A stretch of 54,893 nucleotides of DNA, from the NCBI GenBank assembly GCA_025456205.1, contig JALOLA010000003.1:1-54893 (forward strand), in the 5' to 3' direction. Below the pieces are notes generated by a model. The model had not been told where the DNA came from. It was given only the letters and a program-made list of their open reading frames with translations, and made no database searches. This document shows positions 52,096-54,893 of the stretch, in pieces; the stretch's first letter is position 1, and each line of letters starts with the position of its first letter. The position numbers and the translations under genes are program-made. The stretch comes from Acidobacteriota bacterium (GTDB taxonomy: Bacteria > Acidobacteriota > Aminicenantia > UBA2199).

Positions 52096-52124
52096 TTGAC
52101 AGGGCCGGATAAGTATGTTAAATT
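52096..52124 (+). promoter_or_regulatory. Promoter for tRNA-Lys/tRNA-Glu
   Basis: TTGACA (52096-52101), 17 nt, TAAATT (52119-52124), about 16 nt before the first tRNA. Confidence 0.75.
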
Positions 52125-52140
52125 TATGCCAGACTGGCTT

Positions 52141-52213
52141 GGGCCGTTAGCTCAGCTGGCAGAGCACCGCCCTTTTAAGGCGGGTGCCGTTGGTTCGAAT
52201 CCAACACGGCTCA
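52141..52213 (+). tRNA. tRNA-Lys (anticodon UUU)
   Basis: 73 nt cloverleaf. Acceptor GGGCCGT pairs with ACGGCTC (one G-U), the D arm is GCTC..GAGC, the anticodon stem is CCGCC/GGCGG with loop CTTTTAA, and the T arm is GTTGG-TTCGAAT-CCAAC. Discriminator A; CCA is not encoded. Six nt upstream of tRNA-Glu. Confidence 0.97.
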
Positions 52214-52219
52214 ATTCGA

Positions 52220-52291
52220 GGCCCGTTCGTCTATCGGTTAGGACACAAGATTTTCATTCTTGGAAGAGGGGTTCGACTCCCCTACGGGCTA
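52220..52291 (+). tRNA. tRNA-Glu (anticodon UUC)
   Basis: 72 nt cloverleaf. Acceptor GGCCCGT pairs with ACGGGCT (terminal G-U), the anticodon stem is CAAGA/TCTTG with loop TTTTCAT, and the T arm is AGGGG-TTCGACT-CCCCT. CCA is not encoded. Confidence 0.97.
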
Positions 52292-52388
52292 TACCGACTC
52301 CATGGATCTTGGCGTAAGGCATACGGCGCAGGGCAGCGACAAAAACGATCTATAATAGCGAAGGACGGCACTTGATCAATTCCTTGTA

Positions 52389-52477
52389 GATTCTCCTCAA
52401 TCATCACCTATCATTTGTCACAAAGGTTTGAGTTCTTGGCAATTCTCCTCACTATCACTAACACTATCACTATCACT
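52389..52477. repeat. Intergenic repeat region 3: hexamer A-A-B-A array and diverged direct copy
   Basis: On the - strand 52477-52448 reads AGTGAT, AGTGAT, AGTGTT, AGTGAT, AGTGAG: 30 nt, 6-nt period, order A-A-B-A. It begins in the last codons of the NUDIX fusion gene, whose TGA is part of the array. In that frame it reads TGA TAG TGA TAG TGT TAG TGA TAG. A diverged copy (52389-52425) shares ATTCTCCTCA (52390-52399 and 52442-52451) in direct orientation. No inverted partner faces the tRNA side. The preceding stretch 52292-52388 has no gene, only a lone TATAAT near 52350. Confidence 0.65.
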
Positions 52478-53603
52478 GAGACGATGCGCTCGTTGAGTCC
52501 GCTTCCCGCGGTTTCTCTCCGAACACCTGCCGCAACAGGATAGGGAACTCGAACTCAAAGTTCGGCGTCAGCACTCCCTTGCCGCGGGCCGCGCGGATCT
52601 TGGCGATCTTCCAGAACTTCCCCTCGCTGATCTCCTCGGCATTGACGCGCGGGACGCTGTCGCAGCGGGCGACGAACATGAAGACCAGCTCGGATTCGAT
52701 GTCACTCTCCCACACGTAGCGGGCCACAGGCTCGGCCTTGAAATTTTCCAGCCCCAGTTCCTCCTGCGCCTCCCGCTTCAGGGCCGCCTCGACGGTCTCG
52801 CCGCTGCCGACGTGGCCGCCCACGGCCGTGTCCCATTTTCCCGGCTGGATCTGCTTGCGCGGCGAGCGCTTCTGCAGGAAGATGCGGTCGTGGGCATCCA
52901 TGACATGCAGGTGCACCACCGGGTGCAGCAGCCCCTTGCGCGCATGGCACAGGCGGCGCGGCGCTTTGCCGATCACATGGCCATCGACGTCGACGATGTC
53001 GAACCACTCGTCGTCGGCAAATTCGGCCATGAGGCGCCGGGACGGCCCGGAGCGCCTGCGGCCGCGGAGCCACTCCACGAGGAAGAAGGCGGCGAACAGG
53101 ATATAGAACAGGCCGCCGGAGATGAACCCCCACGCCGCCGCCGACATGGCGAAGGCGGCATAGGCGATCAGCAGCGCGTGGCCCAGAAAAATGAAGAAAA
53201 GGGCCTTCATGCTGCGGGTCAGCGCCTGCACCTGTTCAACGCGCAGATCCACTCCCTTGAGGTAGCGCCGCGACAGGGCCAGCATGATGTTCAGCGGCGA
53301 ATAGACCGAGACGCCCAGGACCAGGCAGAATACCAATTCGACGACGGCCGGCTTGAGGCGGAAAAAGACGTCATTGTCCAGCAGCAGCGACACCCCGCCC
53401 ATGGCCACGATCAGCAGGGTGTCGAGCAGGATGAAACGGTCCCACGCCTTCTCGCGGACATAGGACAGCAGCAGCTCGATGACGCCGGTAACGAGCGCGA
53501 CGATCAGGCCGACCGTGGTCCCCCACAGCGCGTCGGCGGCGATGAATACCAGCAGCGGCAGGAAGCCGGGAGCGAGGGCCTTGAGCAGCTGCAGCCGGTT
53601 CAA
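52473..53603 (-). CDS. YciB-like membrane domain fused to NUDIX hydrolase
   Basis: 376 residues. Residues 1-180 hold five or six membrane helices resembling the YciB/IspA septation family (PGFLPLLVFIAADALWGTTVGLIVALVTG). Residues about 195-355 are a NUDIX domain whose box GGHVGSGETVEAALKREAQEELGL (262-284) matches the GX5EX7REUXEEXGU consensus. HARKGLLHPVVHLHVMD is typical of the IPP-isomerase-like YfcD branch. The two domains are normally separate proteins. The last residues (TSASSQ) and the stop are encoded at the edge of a repeat array. The ATG overlaps the heptose kinase stop by 4 nt. Confidence 0.88.
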   Translation of the reverse strand: MNRLQLLKALAPGFLPLLVFIAADALWGTTVGLIVALVTGVIELLLSYVREKAWDRFILLDTLLIVAMGGVSLLLDNDVFFRLKPAVVELVFCLVLGVSVYSPLNIMLALSRRYLKGVDLRVEQVQALTRSMKALFFIFLGHALLIAYAAFAMSAAAWGFISGGLFYILFAAFFLVEWLRGRRRSGPSRRLMAEFADDEWFDIVDVDGHVIGKAPRRLCHARKGLLHPVVHLHVMDAHDRIFLQKRSPRKQIQPGKWDTAVGGHVGSGETVEAALKREAQEELGLENFKAEPVARYVWESDIESELVFMFVARCDSVPRVNAEEISEGKFWKIAKIRAARGKGVLTPNFEFEFPILLRQVFGEKPREADSTSASSQ

Positions 53604-54577
53604 CGTTGGCTGAGTATGAAGGCGAGCCGGTCCTGCAGCTCCTCCAGCCCGACCTGGGACGTGCCGACCTTTTCCACGACGATGGAGGCGGCGGCATTGG
53701 CCAGGGCCACGGCTTCGCGCAGGTCGGCCCCAACGGCCAGGGCCAGGGTCAGCACCGCGACCACGGTATCCCCGGCACCGGTCACGTCGAACACCTCGCG
53801 GCTGAAGGCCGGCAGGTGGAACAGCCGGCGGTTCTTTTCCGCCGCCGATATGCCCTGGCTGCCCCGGGTGACCAGGGTGAAGCGGGTCCGGTACTTGCGA
53901 CGGATGCGGTTCAGGGCCCGGGCGACGGCGGCGTCTCCGTGAATGTCCATGGCGGCCATCTGCTCGGCTTCCTTCAGGTTGGGGGTGATGCCGGTCACGC
54001 CGCAGTAGAGGTCGAAGTGCGGCGGCTTGGGATCGACGACGATGGGGATGCCGGCGGCGGCGGCGCGGGCCTTGAGCAGCGCCATCACCTCGGCGTTCAC
54101 CGTGCCCTTGCCATAGTCGGAAACGATGATGCCGTCGCAGGCGCAGGCGACGATGGCGGCGCGGATGCGCCCCAGCAGGGCGGCGTCCAGGCGGATCACG
54201 CCCTCGCGGTCCACCCGGACGATCTGCTGGCGCTGGGAGATGATGCGCGTCTTGACGATGGTCCTGTTCCCGGCGGCGCGCACTACCAGGTTGCCCTTTT
54301 TCTTGAGGCGGGCGATCTCGCCGGCGAAACCGTCGCGTCCGGTGACGCCCAGCAGCAAACCGCCGGCGCCGAGACGGTCGATGTTGGCCGCCACGTTGCC
54401 GGCCCCGCCCAGGCGCGACTCCTCGAGCTCGACCGTGACCACCGGCACCGGGGCCTCGGGCGAGATGCGCTCGACATGGCCGAAGATATAGCGGTCCAGG
54501 ATGACATCGCCGTAGACAAGGATCTTCTTGCCGGCGAAACGGGAGCAGATCTCAGCGATCCGGCCTGGTTTGAGCAT
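53600..54577 (-). CDS. hldA: D-glycero-beta-D-manno-heptose-7-phosphate kinase (PfkB family)
   Basis: 325 residues. YGDVILDRYIFGHVERISPEAPVPVV with LGGAGNVAANI is the RfaE/HldE N-terminal signature. VTGAGDTVVAVLTLALA carries the catalytic Asp, and VVDPKPPHFDLY and ITPNLKEAE complete the PfkB fold. It makes heptose-1,7-bisphosphate for the lipopolysaccharide core. Only the kinase half of HldE is present, so a separate nucleotidyltransferase should exist elsewhere. The name rfaE1 is equally used. Overlaps the O-antigen-ligase-like gene by 26 nt and the YciB-NUDIX gene by 4 nt. Confidence 0.92.
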   Translation of the reverse strand: MLKPGRIAEICSRFAGKKILVYGDVILDRYIFGHVERISPEAPVPVVTVELEESRLGGAGNVAANIDRLGAGGLLLGVTGRDGFAGEIARLKKKGNLVVRAAGNRTIVKTRIISQRQQIVRVDREGVIRLDAALLGRIRAAIVACACDGIIVSDYGKGTVNAEVMALLKARAAAAGIPIVVDPKPPHFDLYCGVTGITPNLKEAEQMAAMDIHGDAAVARALNRIRRKYRTRFTLVTRGSQGISAAEKNRRLFHLPAFSREVFDVTGAGDTVVAVLTLALAVGADLREAVALANAAASIVVEKVGTSQVGLEELQDRLAFILSQR

Positions 54578-54893
54578 GGTCCTCCCCTGGCAACGCCAAA
54601 AAAGGCAGACTGAGAAAAAAGAACAGCATGAACTTGAGCTCGCTGTCGCCGAAATTGTACTCGAACATGCCGGCGACCAGGAAGCCGACGAAGGCGAACA
54701 GCACGGCCACGGAAACGGCCCGGTGCTCGCCCTCCTGCTGCCGGAGCCGGCGCAGGGTCTGCAAAATGATGAACAGGCAGGCCAGGAGAAAGCTGGCCAG
54801 GGCGAACACTCCCCTTTCGGCCAGGATCTGCAGAAAATTGTTATGCAGGTGAAGGTTGACCTTCTTCGCTTGCGGGTGGCGGTAGCGGGCCTC
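54552..54893 (-). CDS. O-antigen ligase/polymerase-like protein, C-terminal fragment cut by window edge
   Basis: Open from the right edge (EARYRHPQAKKVNLHLHNNFLQILAERGVFALASFLL). HLHNNFLQILAERG is the conserved loop of Wzy/WaaL-type polymerases and ligases, followed by three membrane helices. The tail DHAQTRPDR overlaps the heptose kinase start by 26 nt. It fits a lipopolysaccharide locus continuing beyond the window. The N-terminus is outside. Confidence 0.85.
   Translation of the reverse strand, partial: EARYRHPQAKKVNLHLHNNFLQILAERGVFALASFLLACLFIILQTLRRLRQQEGEHRAVSVAVLFAFVGFLVAGMFEYNFGDSELKFMLFFFLSLPFLALPGEDHAQTRPDR

Overview
The window is a GC-rich (roughly 60-65 % by eye), gene-dense bacterial chromosome segment. 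The envelope is Gram-negative: a TonB-dependent receptor, a TonB C-terminal domain, beta-barrel proteins, a heptose-phosphate kinase and an O-antigen-ligase-like protein. A GWxTD lipoprotein, large Ser/Thr kinase-TPR and sulfatase-like-TPR proteins, a DUF6599/DUF362 pair and a CarboxypepD_reg-type receptor suggest Acidobacteriota, possibly the Aminicenantia. That placement is inference from gene content; no marker gene was tested.

Layout. 1-3.9 kb: 3' end of queF, a repeat element, an ABC exporter pair and an AT-rich exported protein. 4-7.3 kb: operon of SH3 protein, M48 protease and CHASE2-adenylate cyclase. 7.4-13.7 kb: RpiR regulator, TonB-dependent receptor and a divergent sulfatase-like TPR protein. 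13.7-18.6 kb: hairpin-rich leader, secreted calcium-motif protein, beta-barrel, OB-like secreted protein, then a histidine kinase/NtrC pair. 18.6-26.5 kb: membrane phosphoesterase, lipoprotein, and a homoserine branch point (O-acetylhomoserine-lyase-like gene divergent from thrC and a proposed phosphoglycerate-mutase-type homoserine kinase), then a sodium-solute symporter. 26.6-31.7 kb: Tat-exported DUF362 protein, DUF6599 protein and a divergent Ser/Thr kinase. 31.7-34.3 kb: second repeat element, coaX and a flippase-like membrane protein. 34.4-41 kb: ferritin-like protein, tautomerase, metallo-beta-lactamase-fold protein, then an unusual membrane protein joining an Hsp90/MORC-type ATPase to a transglutaminase, a degenerate ATPase-like partner and a DUF3014 protein. 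41-46.8 kb: cold-shock protein, ferredoxin-like protein, FKBP, TspO, MFS carrier, FlbD-like protein, methyltransferase. 46.9-52.1 kb: a pseudokinase-coiled-coil-TonB fusion, two thioredoxin-fold proteins, a beta-barrel and a GWxTD lipoprotein. 52.1-54.9 kb: tRNA-Lys, tRNA-Glu, a third repeat region, a YciB-like/NUDIX fusion, the heptose kinase and an O-antigen-ligase fragment.

Three patterns cut across the map. First, three convergent intergenic regions carry roughly 30-nt arrays of 6-7-nt words in an A-A-B-A order; the 7-nt versions put stop codons in all three frames facing the neighbouring genes. Second, eighteen promoters can be read by eye as a -35 hexamer, exactly 17 nt and a -10 hexamer. 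Third, in several of these (and a few without a good -35) the -10 ends only 5-6 nt before the start codon, which indicates leaderless mRNAs and fixes several start codons.
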